DNA of 64,000 nucleotides from JACVRW01 sp963811055 (GTDB lineage: Bacteria; Actinomycetota; Thermoleophilia; Solirubrobacterales; Thermoleophilaceae): positions 186,001-250,000 of the forward strand of contig CAWEPQ010000020.1 in assembly GCA_963811055.1 (NCBI GenBank), given 5' to 3'. Both the position numbers and the translations under genes were made by a program. Below, one piece after another: positions 54,933 through 63,507 of the stretch (positions are counted from its first letter, which is position 1; each line of letters opens with the position of its first letter). The notes under the pieces were generated by a model. That model had not been told where the DNA came from, did not search any database, and worked only from the letters and a program-made list of their open reading frames with translations.

Positions 54933-54956
54933 AAGCACCGGCTTGGCCGCGTGCGT
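54933..54956 (+). repeat. palindromic intergenic repeat, family R, degraded copy
   Basis: AAGCACCGGCTTGGCCGC then GTGCG: same order as copy 1 but with one deletion and about four substitutions. It starts 15 bases after the DUF2236 remnant. Supports R as a dispersed, decaying family. Confidence 0.4.
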
Positions 54957-55005
54957 CGGCTGTCACCTTCGTGCGTGTCCCGTCGCGTTGGATGGCCACG
55001 CGCCA

Positions 55006-55056
55006 GAGTGTGGGCCGACTTTCCCGTCATATAGCCCGATAAGTCGGCCCACACTC
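55006..55056. repeat. palindromic repeat, family P-type ends, 16-bp perfect arms
   Basis: Arms GAGTGTGGGCCGACTT (55006-55021) and its exact complement (55041-55056) around a 19-base loop. The ends GAGTG/CACTC are the same as in the elements at 20817-20868 and 55074-55126, but the interior differs. It lies in the 283-base gap between the DUF2236 remnant and tRNA-Gln. Confidence 0.7.
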
Positions 55057-55073
55057 CCGATGACCGGCCATTC

Positions 55074-55126
55074 GGAGTGATAGGTCAATTACTCCCGCTA
55101 TGCGGGAGCAATCCGCACCTCACTCC
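55074..55126. repeat. palindromic repeat, family P, copy 2
   Basis: Ends GGAGTGA and TCACTCC pair; the centre is CTCCCGC-TAT-GCGGGAG, with matching AATT/AAT steps between. It is homologous along its length to 20817-20868. The only feature between it and the tRNA gene is about 75 bases with nothing recognised. Confidence 0.7.
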
Positions 55127-55201
55127 CGAGTCCAGGCGCCGCACGCGGGAGCGTCACGAAGACAGCAGCCGGCGTGGCGGGGTGCGCAGCGCTGGTCAGG
55201 A

Positions 55202-55272
55202 CTGGGGGGCAGGGACTCGAACCCCGATAACCAGCTCCAGAGGCTGGCGTCTTGCCATTAGACGACCCCCCA
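55202..55272 (-). tRNA. tRNA-Gln (anticodon CTG)
   Basis: Minus-strand cloverleaf of 71 nt: acceptor TGGGGGG with CCCCCCA, discriminator G; D arm with TCTAATGGCA; anticodon stem CCAGC/GCTGG with loop CTCTGGA (anticodon CTG); T arm GGGGTTCGAGTCCC. No encoded CCA. Reads CAG codons. Confidence 0.95.
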
Positions 55273-55303
55273 AGGGGCTGACCAGGATAGCCCTTGGCAT
55301 CGC

Positions 55304-55329
55304 TGCGCATCCGGCCGAGCCGGCTGCTT
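55304..55329 (-). repeat. palindromic intergenic repeat, family R, copy 3
   Basis: On the minus strand: AAGCAGCCGGCTCGGCCGG then ATGCGCA, one mismatch from copy 1 at 33-58 over 26 nt. It lies between the exporter gene end (55352) and tRNA-Gln. Confidence 0.65.
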
Positions 55330-55351
55330 GCGCACTTCAGGCCATCGCACG

Positions 55352-57121
55352 TCAGGCGACCGCTTGGTCTGCCCAGTCACGGTAGAGGCGCGCGTAGGCG
55401 CCGTCCGCCGCCAGCAGCTCGTCGTGGGTGCCCTGCTCCACGATGCGGCCGCCGCCGAGCACCACGATGCGCCCGGCGCCGCGGATCGTGGACAGGCGGT
55501 GGGCGATCACCAGAGCGGTGCGTCCCGCCAGTAGGCGGCGAAGGCCGTGCTCGATCTGCGACTCGGTGCGCACGTCCACGTTCGAGGTGGCCTCGTCGAG
55601 GATCAGCACGCGCGGGTCGGCGGCGGCCGCGCGCGCGAACGCGACCAGCTGGCGCTGGCCGGCGGAGAGGTGGCCGCCGCGCTCGCCCACCTCGGTGTCG
55701 TAGCCCTCGGGAAGCCGCTCGATGAAGGTGTCGGCGCCCACCGCGGCGGCCGCGGCGTACACGTCCTCGTCGGTGGCGCCGGTGCGGCCGAAGGCGATGT
55801 TGTCGCGGATGGTGCCCGAGAAGAGGAAGCTCTCCTGGGGCACGATCCCGAGCTGCGAGCGCAGCGACTGCTCCGTGACGCCTCGGATGTCGTGCCCGTC
55901 CACCAGCACCCGGCCGTGGTCGGGGTCGTAGAAGCGCGCCACGAGCTTGGCCAGGGTGGACTTGCCGGCCCCGGTGGCGCCCACCAGCGCCACAGTCTGC
56001 CCGGGCGGCACGTGCAAAGACACTTCGCACAGCGCGGGCTCGCCCTCGCCGTAGGAGAAGGTCACGTCGTCGAACTCGATCTCGCCTCGCAGCCGCGGGA
56101 GCTCGAAGGCGTCCGGCCGGTCGCGGATGTCGGGCTCCTCGTCAAGCAGCTCGAAGATCTTGTCGAGCGCGGCCATGCCCGCCTGGTAGGTGGTGTAGAG
56201 CTGGGAGAGCGACTGGATCGGGTCGAAGAAGCTTTGGAGGTAGAACACGAACGACACGAGCACGCCGATCGACGCCTGCCCGCCCAGCACCCGGTTCCCG
56301 CCGTAGATCAGGATCACCGCCGTGGCCGCCGTGGACAGCAGCTCTACCGCCGGGAAGTAGGCGGCGTTGAGGTTGACCGTGCGCATGTTGGCCTCGCGGT
56401 GCTGGTCGTTCAGCTCCGCGAAGCGCCGGGTGTGGCGGCCCTCCTGCCCGAAGGCGCGCACCACGCGAACGCCCGACAGCGTCTCCTGCAGGTAGGCGGT
56501 CACCTGGGCGATCCGCTCACGCGTGAGCCGGTAGGCGCCCGAGGAGGCCAGGCGGAAGAGCACGCTCCCGATGAGCAGCAGCGGGAAGGTGAGGAAGGTC
56601 ACCATCGCCAGCGCCGGATCGAGCAGGAGCAGGATCACCGTGATGCCCACGAGCGTGAGCGTGGAGGAGAAGAGCGTCTGCATGCCCTCGGTCACGAGCT
56701 GGTCTAGGGCCTGCACGTCGTTCGTGAGGCGCGAGATGAGCACCCCGGCCTTGTTCCGCGAGTAGAAGCCGATCGAGAGCCGCTGAAGGTGGCGGAAGAT
56801 CTGGATCCGCAGGTCCTGGAGGGCTCGCTGCCCGACCCAGTTGATCAGGAAGGTCTGCACGTACGTGGCGCCCCAGTTGAGCAGCGCTGCGCCTACGAAC
56901 ACGATCAGCAGGATCGTCAGGTGGCTCGTGTCCCGGTCGGTGATCGCATCGACGGCCTGGCCTGCCAGGTACGGCGGGACGAGCGCGGCGGCGGTGGCCA
57001 CCGTCAGCGCCACGAGCGTGAGGATCACCCGCGTGCGATACGGGCGCAGCAGCGTGAACAGGTGCCGCAGCTTCCGCGAGCGGCGCTCCTCCCCGCGCAG
57101 GATGCTCCACATGCGCCTCAC
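55352..57121 (-). CDS. ABC exporter half-transporter (permease-ATPase fusion), subunit 2
   Basis: A 589-residue half-transporter: six membrane helices (about 25-320), then an ATPase domain with Walker A GATGAGKSTLAKLVARFYDP, signature HLSAGQRQLVAFARAAAAD and LILDEATSNVDVRTE. The signature has SAGQ rather than SGGQ, a variation seen in one half of heterodimeric exporters. GTG 57121 overlaps the stop of the upstream half (GTGA), which strongly suggests a heterodimer. Substrate (lipid or drug) is unknown. Confidence 0.9.
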   Translation of the reverse strand: MRRMWSILRGEERRSRKLRHLFTLLRPYRTRVILTLVALTVATAAALVPPYLAGQAVDAITDRDTSHLTILLIVFVGAALLNWGATYVQTFLINWVGQRALQDLRIQIFRHLQRLSIGFYSRNKAGVLISRLTNDVQALDQLVTEGMQTLFSSTLTLVGITVILLLLDPALAMVTFLTFPLLLIGSVLFRLASSGAYRLTRERIAQVTAYLQETLSGVRVVRAFGQEGRHTRRFAELNDQHREANMRTVNLNAAYFPAVELLSTAATAVILIYGGNRVLGGQASIGVLVSFVFYLQSFFDPIQSLSQLYTTYQAGMAALDKIFELLDEEPDIRDRPDAFELPRLRGEIEFDDVTFSYGEGEPALCEVSLHVPPGQTVALVGATGAGKSTLAKLVARFYDPDHGRVLVDGHDIRGVTEQSLRSQLGIVPQESFLFSGTIRDNIAFGRTGATDEDVYAAAAAVGADTFIERLPEGYDTEVGERGGHLSAGQRQLVAFARAAAADPRVLILDEATSNVDVRTESQIEHGLRRLLAGRTALVIAHRLSTIRGAGRIVVLGGGRIVEQGTHDELLAADGAYARLYRDWADQAVA

Positions 57122-58881
57122 AGCCCGGCCACCTCGCGCTCGGGATCCTCGCGTGTGAGGAACACCTGGCCGGGCAGGCCCTTCTCGGCGATCTCGCGGT
57201 AGAGCGGCGAGTCCTCGAGCAGCTCGTCATGGGTGCCGCGGGCCACGATCTCGCCGTCCTCGAGCACGACCACGTCATCGGCCAGCGCGATCGTCGAGAG
57301 CCGGTGCGCGATCACGAAGGTGGTCCGTCCCTTCATCACCTCGGCGAGCGCCTTCTTGATGAGGTTCTCGGTGGTGGCGTCCACGCTCGAGGTCGCGTCG
57401 TCCAGGATCAGGATGCGCGGCTCGGCCAGAAGAGCACGCGCGATCGCCACCCGCTGGCGCTGCCCACCGGAGAGTGTGTGGCCGCGCTCGCCCACGAGCG
57501 TCTCGAGCCCCTCGGGGAGGTCAGCCACGACCTCGCTGAGCCCGGCGCGCTCGGCGGCGCGCATGATCTCCGCCTCGGTCGCGTCGGGTCGCGCATAGGC
57601 GATGTTGTCCGCCAGCGGCGCGGAGAACAGGAACGCGTCGTCGGATACGACCGCCACCTCGCGGCGCAGCTCGGCCGGGTCGAGCTCGCGCACGTCCACG
57701 CCGTCCACGAGCACGGCTCCCTCGTTCGCGTCGTAGAGACGTGGCACGAGCATCACCAGGGTGGTCTTGCCGGAGCCGGTGGGACCCACGAGCGCGACCG
57801 TTCGGCCAGGCTCCACCTCGAGGCTCACGTCGCGCAGGATCGGCTCGGCGCCGTCGTACCCGAAGGTCACGTGGCGCAGCTCGACCCGTCCGCCGCCGCT
57901 CGGCAGCGGCGTGGGCTCGGCCGGGGCGGTGAGGGTGGGCCGGCGATCCAGCAGCTCGAACACGCGCGCTCCGGACGCCACCGCGCGCTGTGCCATGCCG
58001 AGCGCCATGCCGAGCATGCGCATCGGCGAGGTGAGCATGAGCACGTAGCCGTAGAAGGCCACGAACTCGCCGACGTCCAGCGAGCCGTTGATCGCCTGGT
58101 GGCCTCCCACGAACAACAGCCCCGCCAGGCCCAGCTGGGGGAGGAAGCCGATCAGGGGCGCGTAGAAGGCGCGCAACCGCGTGGAGACCATCGACTGGTC
58201 GAACACGCGCGCCACCGCCCCGTCGAAGCGCAGCGCTTGGCGTTCCTCTTGCGCGAAGGCCTTGACCACCCGGACACCGCCCACGTTCTCCTCCACCTCG
58301 GCGGTCAGCTCGGCGATGCGCTGCTGGACCTCCTGGGTGGCGGGTCGGTTGAGGCGCCCGTAGCGGAATGCGATCCAGATCACGAACGGCATCGGCGCCA
58401 GCGATACGGCGGCCAGGCCCGGATCCACGGCGAACATCACGGTGGCGGCGATCACAATCGTGAGGAGCGACTGCATGATGAAGATCAGCCCGTAGCCGAG
58501 GAAGAAGCGAACCGCCTGCAGGTCCACTGTCGCGCGCGACATCAGCTGCCCCGTCTGCTGACCGTCGAAGAAGGCGAGCTCGAGCGCCTGGAGGTGCTGG
58601 TACATCCGGTTGCGCAGGTCGTACTCCACGCCGAGCGACACGCGGCCGGCCACCAGCCTCCGCGTGACGCTGAACGCGAGGCGCAGCACGCCCGCTCCCG
58701 CCACGGCGAGCGCGAGCGGCCACAGGTTCGCGCCGTCGCCGCGAATGTCGTTCACGGTCTGCCCGATCAGGTAGGGCACGAGCACGCCGGTGCCCATCGC
58801 GGCGGCGGCAAGCACGAAGGAGGCGATGACCCCACCGCGATAGGGGCGCAGGAATCCGAGCAAGCGCCAGAACGTCGCCAT
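57118..58881 (-). CDS. ABC exporter half-transporter (permease-ATPase fusion), subunit 1
   Basis: A 587-residue half-transporter: six membrane helices in the first 310 residues, Walker A GPTGSGKTTLVMLVPRLYD, signature TLSGGQRQRVAIARALLAE, LILDDATSSVDATTE. The residue after the Walker B Asp is Asp instead of the catalytic Glu, while the partner has Glu, typical of asymmetric exporters with one degenerate ATP site. The ATG at 58881 has a perfect AGGAGG five bases upstream on the minus strand. An SRPBCC gene precedes it by 13 bases. Confidence 0.92.
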   Translation of the reverse strand: MATFWRLLGFLRPYRGGVIASFVLAAAAMGTGVLVPYLIGQTVNDIRGDGANLWPLALAVAGAGVLRLAFSVTRRLVAGRVSLGVEYDLRNRMYQHLQALELAFFDGQQTGQLMSRATVDLQAVRFFLGYGLIFIMQSLLTIVIAATVMFAVDPGLAAVSLAPMPFVIWIAFRYGRLNRPATQEVQQRIAELTAEVEENVGGVRVVKAFAQEERQALRFDGAVARVFDQSMVSTRLRAFYAPLIGFLPQLGLAGLLFVGGHQAINGSLDVGEFVAFYGYVLMLTSPMRMLGMALGMAQRAVASGARVFELLDRRPTLTAPAEPTPLPSGGGRVELRHVTFGYDGAEPILRDVSLEVEPGRTVALVGPTGSGKTTLVMLVPRLYDANEGAVLVDGVDVRELDPAELRREVAVVSDDAFLFSAPLADNIAYARPDATEAEIMRAAERAGLSEVVADLPEGLETLVGERGHTLSGGQRQRVAIARALLAEPRILILDDATSSVDATTENLIKKALAEVMKGRTTFVIAHRLSTIALADDVVVLEDGEIVARGTHDELLEDSPLYREIAEKGLPGQVFLTREDPEREVAGL

Positions 58882-58894
58882 TAGCCTCCTTACT

Positions 58895-59350
58895 TTACTT
58901 TGTGAAGCGTCGTCTGATCGCCGCCTGGCGAAACTCGAAGATGCGCTCGAGATCGCGCCGCACCAGGGCCACATGCGCGATCTCGCCCAGCGGGCCGAGC
59001 GGAAGCGCGTAGTGCACCCGGTCCCCCACGAGGGTGCCGCCGTCGGCCGGCGTGAACGTGTGCGTGTGATGCCACAGCCGGTAGGGGCCGCGCACCTGGG
59101 CGTCCACGAAGCTGCGGCCGGGCGTCCACTCCTCGATGCGGGTGAGCCAGCGCACCGGAACGCGGTGGAGCGCCAGGCGGTACTCGATGAGAGCACCCGG
59201 GCGCATCTCGATCGGCCCGGGGGTGAGCACGCTGAACCCGAGCCAGGGCGGGGTGATCGCCTCGAGGTTGCGGGCGTCGGCGAAGAACGCGAACACCTTC
59301 TCGGTGGAAGCCGGGACGTGCTGCTCGCGCTGCAGCAGGTGCACCTTCAT
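58895..59350 (-). CDS. SRPBCC (START-like) family protein
   Basis: A 151-residue ligand-binding fold protein: HLLQREQHVPASTEKVFAFF opening, FADARNLEAITPPWLGFSVL, then WTPGRSFVDAQVRGPYRLWH and GDRVHYALPLGPLGEIAHVA. This set is typical of cyclase/dehydrase-type SRPBCC proteins often found next to NAD-dependent epimerases. Ligand unknown. ATG 59350. It lies between the beta-hydroxyacid dehydrogenase and exporter genes on the same strand, with short gaps. Confidence 0.84.
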   Translation of the reverse strand: MKVHLLQREQHVPASTEKVFAFFADARNLEAITPPWLGFSVLTPGPIEMRPGALIEYRLALHRVPVRWLTRIEEWTPGRSFVDAQVRGPYRLWHHTHTFTPADGGTLVGDRVHYALPLGPLGEIAHVALVRRDLERIFEFRQAAIRRRFTK

Positions 59351-59392
59351 CTGGGGACCACGGCGAGGGTACGGCCCACCGGGCCGCCCGGG

Positions 59393-60265
59393 TCAGTCCG
59401 GGGCGCTGGTCAGGAAGGTCGCGCTCATGTCCTTCTCGCCGTGCTCCGGCACGCCCTGCTCGAGCCGGCGGCGGATGGTCTCCACGAGCGGAAGATCCAG
59501 CCCGTGCCGCTCGGCGGCCTCCTCGACAAGCGCGGCGTCCTTGGCCGCGAGCGCGAGGCGGAACGAAGGGTCGAAGCTGCGCTCGACCATCGCCGTGCCC
59601 TTGGTGCGCAGGTACCCGATGTCGAGCGGGCCGCCCTCCACAGCTTCGAGGAACAGGGCGGGGTCGAGGCCGAGGCCCTCGGCCAGCGCGATCGTCTCGG
59701 CCGTTCCCTCGAGCACCGACAGGATCCATGTGTTCACGACCAGCTTCAGGCGCGTGCCGGTGCCGGCCTCGCCGAGCCACATCGTGCGCTGCGCCACGGC
59801 GTCGAACAGCGGTTGGAGCAGTTCGTGAGCCTCATCGGGACCGGAGGCGAGCACCACCAGCTTGCCCTGCTCCGCGGGCTGCTTCGTGCCGAGCACAGGG
59901 GCGTCGACGAACGTCAGGCCGCGGGTCTCGGCCAGCTGAGCGCACTCCTCGGTGCCGGCCAGCCCGATGGTGCTCATCTGCGCCCAGACGGCATCGTCGG
60001 GGGCCGCGTCGAGCGCGCCGTCGTCGCCGCGCATCGACGCGAGCACCGCATCGGTGTCGCTCGGCATCGTCACCACCACCCGCGCTCCGGAGGCGGCCTC
60101 CGCGGGCGTATCCACGACGGTCACGCCGTCGCTCGCGAGCGGCTCCGCCTTCTCACGGGTGCGATTCCAGGCGATGACCTCGAAGCCGGCGCGCGCCAGG
60201 TTGCGGGCCATCGCCAGGCCCATGGTGCCCCCGGCGCCGAGGAACGCGATGCGATCGGATGCCAT
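59393..60265 (-). CDS. NAD(P)-dependent beta-hydroxyacid dehydrogenase family protein
   Basis: A 290-residue dehydrogenase of the 3-hydroxyisobutyrate / tartronate semialdehyde / GLYR group. N-terminal FLGAGGTMGLAMARNLARAG, substrate-site DAPVLGTKQPAEQGKLVVLA, and catalytic Lys in GTGTRLKLVVNTWI. The exact substrate cannot be assigned. ATG 60265 has AAAGGA six bases upstream on the minus strand. It is divergent from the NTF2-like gene (46-base gap) and probably co-transcribed with the SRPBCC gene 42 bases downstream. Confidence 0.87.
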   Translation of the reverse strand: MASDRIAFLGAGGTMGLAMARNLARAGFEVIAWNRTREKAEPLASDGVTVVDTPAEAASGARVVVTMPSDTDAVLASMRGDDGALDAAPDDAVWAQMSTIGLAGTEECAQLAETRGLTFVDAPVLGTKQPAEQGKLVVLASGPDEAHELLQPLFDAVAQRTMWLGEAGTGTRLKLVVNTWILSVLEGTAETIALAEGLGLDPALFLEAVEGGPLDIGYLRTKGTAMVERSFDPSFRLALAAKDAALVEEAAERHGLDLPLVETIRRRLEQGVPEHGEKDMSATFLTSAPD

Positions 60266-60311
60266 GGAGGGTCCTTTCGGGTTGGGGCTGCGGGATACTC
60301 GCAGGGCGCCC

Positions 60312-60707
60312 ATGTCGTCAGAGAACGTGGAAGTCGTGCGCTCGATGTTCGAGGCCTACCGGCGTCGCGACGTGCCCGACCTCGTCGAGCTCCTGCATCC
60401 TGATGTGGAGGTGCATCCCGCCCTTGTCGGCGGCCTCGAGGGAACGGTCTACCGGGGGCGCGATGGGTACAAACAGTTCGTCGAGGACGTGGACACGGCC
60501 TGGTCGGACTTCCGGATCGAGATCCGCGAGATCCGCGACCTCGGCGACACGGTGGTCGTGCTCGGCCACACGTGGGGGGAGGGCCGGGAGGGGATCGTCG
60601 TGGACGCGCCGGGTGGCTGGGTGCTCGAGATGCGCGACGGGCAGGTCCACCGCTTCCGCAGCTTCAACACGTGGGAGGAGGCGCTCGATGCAGCACGCGT
60701 CGCATAA
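60312..60707 (+). CDS. NTF2-like / SnoaL-fold protein
   Basis: A 131-residue small alpha-beta cone protein: ENVEVVRSMFEAYRRRDVPD at the start, LLHPDVEVHPAL, GRDGYKQFVEDVDTAWSDFR and the C-terminal DGQVHRFRSFNTWEEALDAA. This arrangement is the common nuclear-transport-factor-2-like superfamily in actinobacteria; members include isomerases and binding proteins, and no activity can be assigned here. ATG 60312. The next gene starts inside its last 20 bases. Confidence 0.82.
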   Translation: MSSENVEVVRSMFEAYRRRDVPDLVELLHPDVEVHPALVGGLEGTVYRGRDGYKQFVEDVDTAWSDFRIEIREIRDLGDTVVVLGHTWGEGREGIVVDAPGGWVLEMRDGQVHRFRSFNTWEEALDAARVA

Positions 60708-61041
60708 CGCGATGGAGGAGGCCGCCGAGATCGAGCGCTTCTACGACCGCTGCAGTGACCTCATGCGGGCGCTGCTGGACGCCCTGGCCGCGGCACCCGA
60801 CACGCCCCGGACGTTCCCGGAGATCGAGGAGGTGCTGGGGTGGCACCCTCGCCGGATAGCGTCAGTGCTCGGCGGTGTGTCGCACCTGCGCAACACCGAG
60901 TTCGGCGGCCGCCGCCCGTACCGTTTCCATGGCGCGCGCGAGTCCGCCTCGGGCCGATGGGAGATGTGGATGGACGGCGCTCAGGCGCGGGCTCTTGCGC
61001 CCGCCGGTGCGCGGTTGCGGTCCGGATCGATGCAGCGTTAG
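60688..61041 (+). CDS. small protein, possibly winged-helix, unknown
   Basis: A 117-residue soluble protein: an N-terminal helix (EEAAEIERFYDRCSDLMRAL), then TPRTFPEIEEVLGWHPRRIA and SVLGGVSHLRNTEF, which has the outline of a winged helix-turn-helix, and a short beta segment GGRRPYRFHGARESASGRWE. ATG 60688 is supported by a strong GGGAGGAGG at 60673-60681; ATG 60712 is an alternative. Overlaps the NTF2-like gene by 20 bases. Function unknown. Confidence 0.65.
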   Translation: MQHASHNAMEEAAEIERFYDRCSDLMRALLDALAAAPDTPRTFPEIEEVLGWHPRRIASVLGGVSHLRNTEFGGRRPYRFHGARESASGRWEMWMDGAQARALAPAGARLRSGSMQR

Positions 61042-61050
61042 GGTGCGGCT

Positions 61051-62436
61051 GTGAAACGTCTCGTCATCGCCGTCTGCGTGCTGAGCATCGTCGTCTCGAG
61101 CTGCGGGGTCGGCGTGCGCCAGCCCGCTACAGAGGTCACGCCCGACAGCGCGGTGCTGAACGGCAAGGTGCTCTCGACCACGGGCGGGCCGGGCAGCTGG
61201 TACATCGAGTACGGCCCCACTGCGGCTCGCACGGAGAGGACTCCCACTCGGGCGATCGACTTCGTTGCCAACGAGTCGAAATCGGTGTCCGAGCCGGTCG
61301 ATGGGCTCGATCCCGCCACGACCTACCACTACGCGGTCTGTGCCGAGGACAGCGAGAACCCGGGCGATCCGTTCTGTAGCCCCGACCAGACCTTCAGGAC
61401 CCGGTTCGAGAACACCCAGGCCTCCCCATTCGCCTACGTCACGAACGCCGGCAGCTCCAGCAACGTCTCCCAGTACGCCATCGGGCAGGGCGGCCTGCTC
61501 GCGCCGTTGCTCCCGGCCACGCTGGGTGCCGGCGACGTCCCGCTGGGAGTGACGGTCAGCCCCGATGGCGAAAGCGTCTACGTCGCCAACATCGGCAGCG
61601 ACAACATCTCGCAGTACGACATCGGGCCGGGCGGGGCGCTGTCCCCGAAGAGTCCGGCCACGGTGGACGCCGGCAATGCCCCCGAGCAGGTTGCGGTGAG
61701 CCCGGACGGCCAAAGCCTCTACGCGACCAACGCCGCGGACAACACCCTTTCGCAATACAACGTCGGGACAGACGGGACGCTGACGCCCAAGACCCCCGCA
61801 ACGGTGGCCGCCGGTAGCCAGCCGATCGGGCTGGCGGTGAGCGCGGACGGCACGAGTGTCTACGTGACCAACTTCGACACCGACCGTGTCTCCCAGTTCG
61901 ACGTTGCCCCCGGCGGGGCACTCACCCCCAAGAGCCCCGCCTCGGTTGCCGCTGGTGCAAGCCCCCAGGGAGTCGCCACGAGCCCGGACGGACAGACCGT
62001 CTACGTCACCAACACCAGCGGCGAGAACATCTCGCAATACAACGTCGGCGCGGGCGGGGCGCTGTCGCCGAAGAACCCGGCCACGGTGGCGACCGGATCA
62101 ATTTCCGAAGCGGTGGCGGTGAGCCCGGACGGCGCGAGCGTCTATGTCACCAACTCCGGCGACGACAGGATCTCGCAGTACGACGTCGGCGCCGGCGGAG
62201 TGCTGTCCCCCAAGACGCCGGCAACAGTCGCCACCGGCAGCGTGCCCCGGGGATTGGCCGTAAGCCCCGACGGAACGAGCGTCTACGTCGCGAACAACGG
62301 CGGCGACAGCGTCTCGCAGTACGACATCGGCGCGGGTGGGGTGCTCACGGCGAAGAGCCCAGCCACGGTCGTGGCGGGCAGCGGCCCATTCGGGGTGGCC
62401 GTGAGCCCGGGCGCAGCGCCGCCCGCAAGCCGATAG
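61051..62436 (+). CDS. secreted lipoprotein-like seven-repeat beta-propeller
   Basis: A 461-residue exported protein: signal with lipobox-like VVSSC (Cys18), a fibronectin-type III-like domain (about 27-125; WYIEYGPTAAR, LDPATTYHYAVC), then seven repeats of about 43 residues built on SPDG-xSVYVTN-xxxDxISQYDVG-xGGxLSPKxPATVxAG. Seven such repeats make one complete propeller of the YncE/lactonase type. The repeats are very similar to each other, implying recent duplication. Ligand or enzyme activity is not evident. GTG 61051. Its stop touches the tRNA gene on the other strand. Confidence 0.82.
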   Translation: MKRLVIAVCVLSIVVSSCGVGVRQPATEVTPDSAVLNGKVLSTTGGPGSWYIEYGPTAARTERTPTRAIDFVANESKSVSEPVDGLDPATTYHYAVCAEDSENPGDPFCSPDQTFRTRFENTQASPFAYVTNAGSSSNVSQYAIGQGGLLAPLLPATLGAGDVPLGVTVSPDGESVYVANIGSDNISQYDIGPGGALSPKSPATVDAGNAPEQVAVSPDGQSLYATNAADNTLSQYNVGTDGTLTPKTPATVAAGSQPIGLAVSADGTSVYVTNFDTDRVSQFDVAPGGALTPKSPASVAAGASPQGVATSPDGQTVYVTNTSGENISQYNVGAGGALSPKNPATVATGSISEAVAVSPDGASVYVTNSGDDRISQYDVGAGGVLSPKTPATVATGSVPRGLAVSPDGTSVYVANNGGDSVSQYDIGAGGVLTAKSPATVVAGSGPFGVAVSPGAAPPASR

Positions 62437-62506
62437 CTCCGCCTGGATTCGAACCAGGGACCTCACGATTATGAGTCGTGCGCTCTAACCGCTGAGCTAC
62501 GGAGCC
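62434..62506 (-). tRNA. tRNA with anticodon CAT (Met, or Ile2)
   Basis: Minus-strand 73-nt cloverleaf: acceptor GGCTCCG with CGGAGCT (G-U at 1-72), A73; D arm TAGCTCAGCGGTTAGAGC; anticodon stem CACGA/TCGTG with loop CTCATAA; T arm CCTGGTTCGAATCCAGG. It is not the initiator type, which has an unpaired 1-72 and G-C-rich anticodon stem. Elongator Met is likelier, but an Ile2 tRNA modified by TilS cannot be excluded. Its 3' end overlaps the last codon of the propeller gene. Confidence 0.92.
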
Positions 62507-62539
62507 GCGAGGGGCGAGGATAGCCCTTGCTTCCGGTTT

Positions 62540-63406
62540 CTAGACGCTCAGCGTGACGGTTCGGCGGGACGTGAGCGCGCGACCGCCCCCTTCGAACCGG
62601 GTACGCAGTCTGAGCTTGAGCGAGCCGGCGTGCTTGAGACGCCGTTTGGCCTGGCGGGTGAACCGGACGACAACGTAACTGCGACCGCCTCGGTCGATGC
62701 TGGCCTCTGCCCTCGCGACCGTCACCGCCGCCCCGGCCTTGCTCTGCATGAGCTTCCGGGCGGTGCTTGCCCGGAGCTCGAGCCGGGCGACGAAACGGCA
62801 GCTCACCCGGCAGGACACCCTGAGCTTGATCCCTCGTGCGAGCGCGTGACGAAGCCGGTATTCCGTCCTGCCGGCCAAGGAGAACGGGGGCCGACCGGGT
62901 CCACACAAGCACACCGGTGGTCGCGGCTCCGGCAGGTAACGATCGCGCTCCGGATACAAGGCGCCCAGCTCGCGGAGGCGCTCGATCGTGAGCCCTGGCT
63001 CGCACAGACCCATGAAGCCGGTTGCCCAGTCGTCCGAGCCTCGTCGGTTCAGCATCACGGCGAAGGGCCCTGGCAGAGGTTGCGGGGGAGTGCCGAACGC
63101 TCCGTAGTGGATCCCGACCGGGCTCACCTCCTGGCCGGGAACCAGCAACCGGCGGCCCTTGTGCACCTCCAGCACCCGGAAATGGAAGCGGACGGACTGA
63201 CCGCTGAGGTACCCGATGCCTCCGGGTGGCTCGGGACCGATCGGCTCGACTTCGAGCAGTTCGCCGACGATGGCGGCGGTCGACTCCATGAACTTCCGCT
63301 CGCCGCCGTCCGGCGAGATCGCACACGTGAGCGCTGCGGCCTGCTGCGGCACGACCAACCCGCCCACGAGCGAGGTCAGGAGAACCAACAAGAGGCGCGG
63401 GCGCAT
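62540..63406 (-). CDS. secreted protein, unknown
   Basis: A 288-residue exported protein with a signal peptide (about 1-25, ending PQQAAALTCAIS). An N-terminal domain (about 25-150) begins with ALTCAISPDGGERKFMESTA and carries a beta-rich segment SVRFHFRVLEVHKG. A central Cys-rich region (PVCLCGPG, RVSCRVSCR) is followed by a basic beta-rich C-terminal domain (about 190-288). No family recognised. ATG 63406 gives the only sensible signal sequence. The tRNA gene lies just beyond its stop. Confidence 0.68.
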   Translation of the reverse strand: MRPRLLLVLLTSLVGGLVVPQQAAALTCAISPDGGERKFMESTAAIVGELLEVEPIGPEPPGGIGYLSGQSVRFHFRVLEVHKGRRLLVPGQEVSPVGIHYGAFGTPPQPLPGPFAVMLNRRGSDDWATGFMGLCEPGLTIERLRELGALYPERDRYLPEPRPPVCLCGPGRPPFSLAGRTEYRLRHALARGIKLRVSCRVSCRFVARLELRASTARKLMQSKAGAAVTVARAEASIDRGGRSYVVVRFTRQAKRRLKHAGSLKLRLRTRFEGGGRALTSRRTVTLSV

Positions 63407-63507
63407 GGCGTGACCTTCTACCCGCCCGGCACCGCTCAAGTCAAGCGGACCGATCAACTCCGCTGGACCTTGACTCGGGCCTGCGCCACGCGTAAGAGTG
63501 GCGCCGC

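Noticed and set aside
61500..62400. About 129-base periodic DNA repeats considered as an array
   Set aside because: They encode the propeller blades; the period equals the 43-residue repeat.
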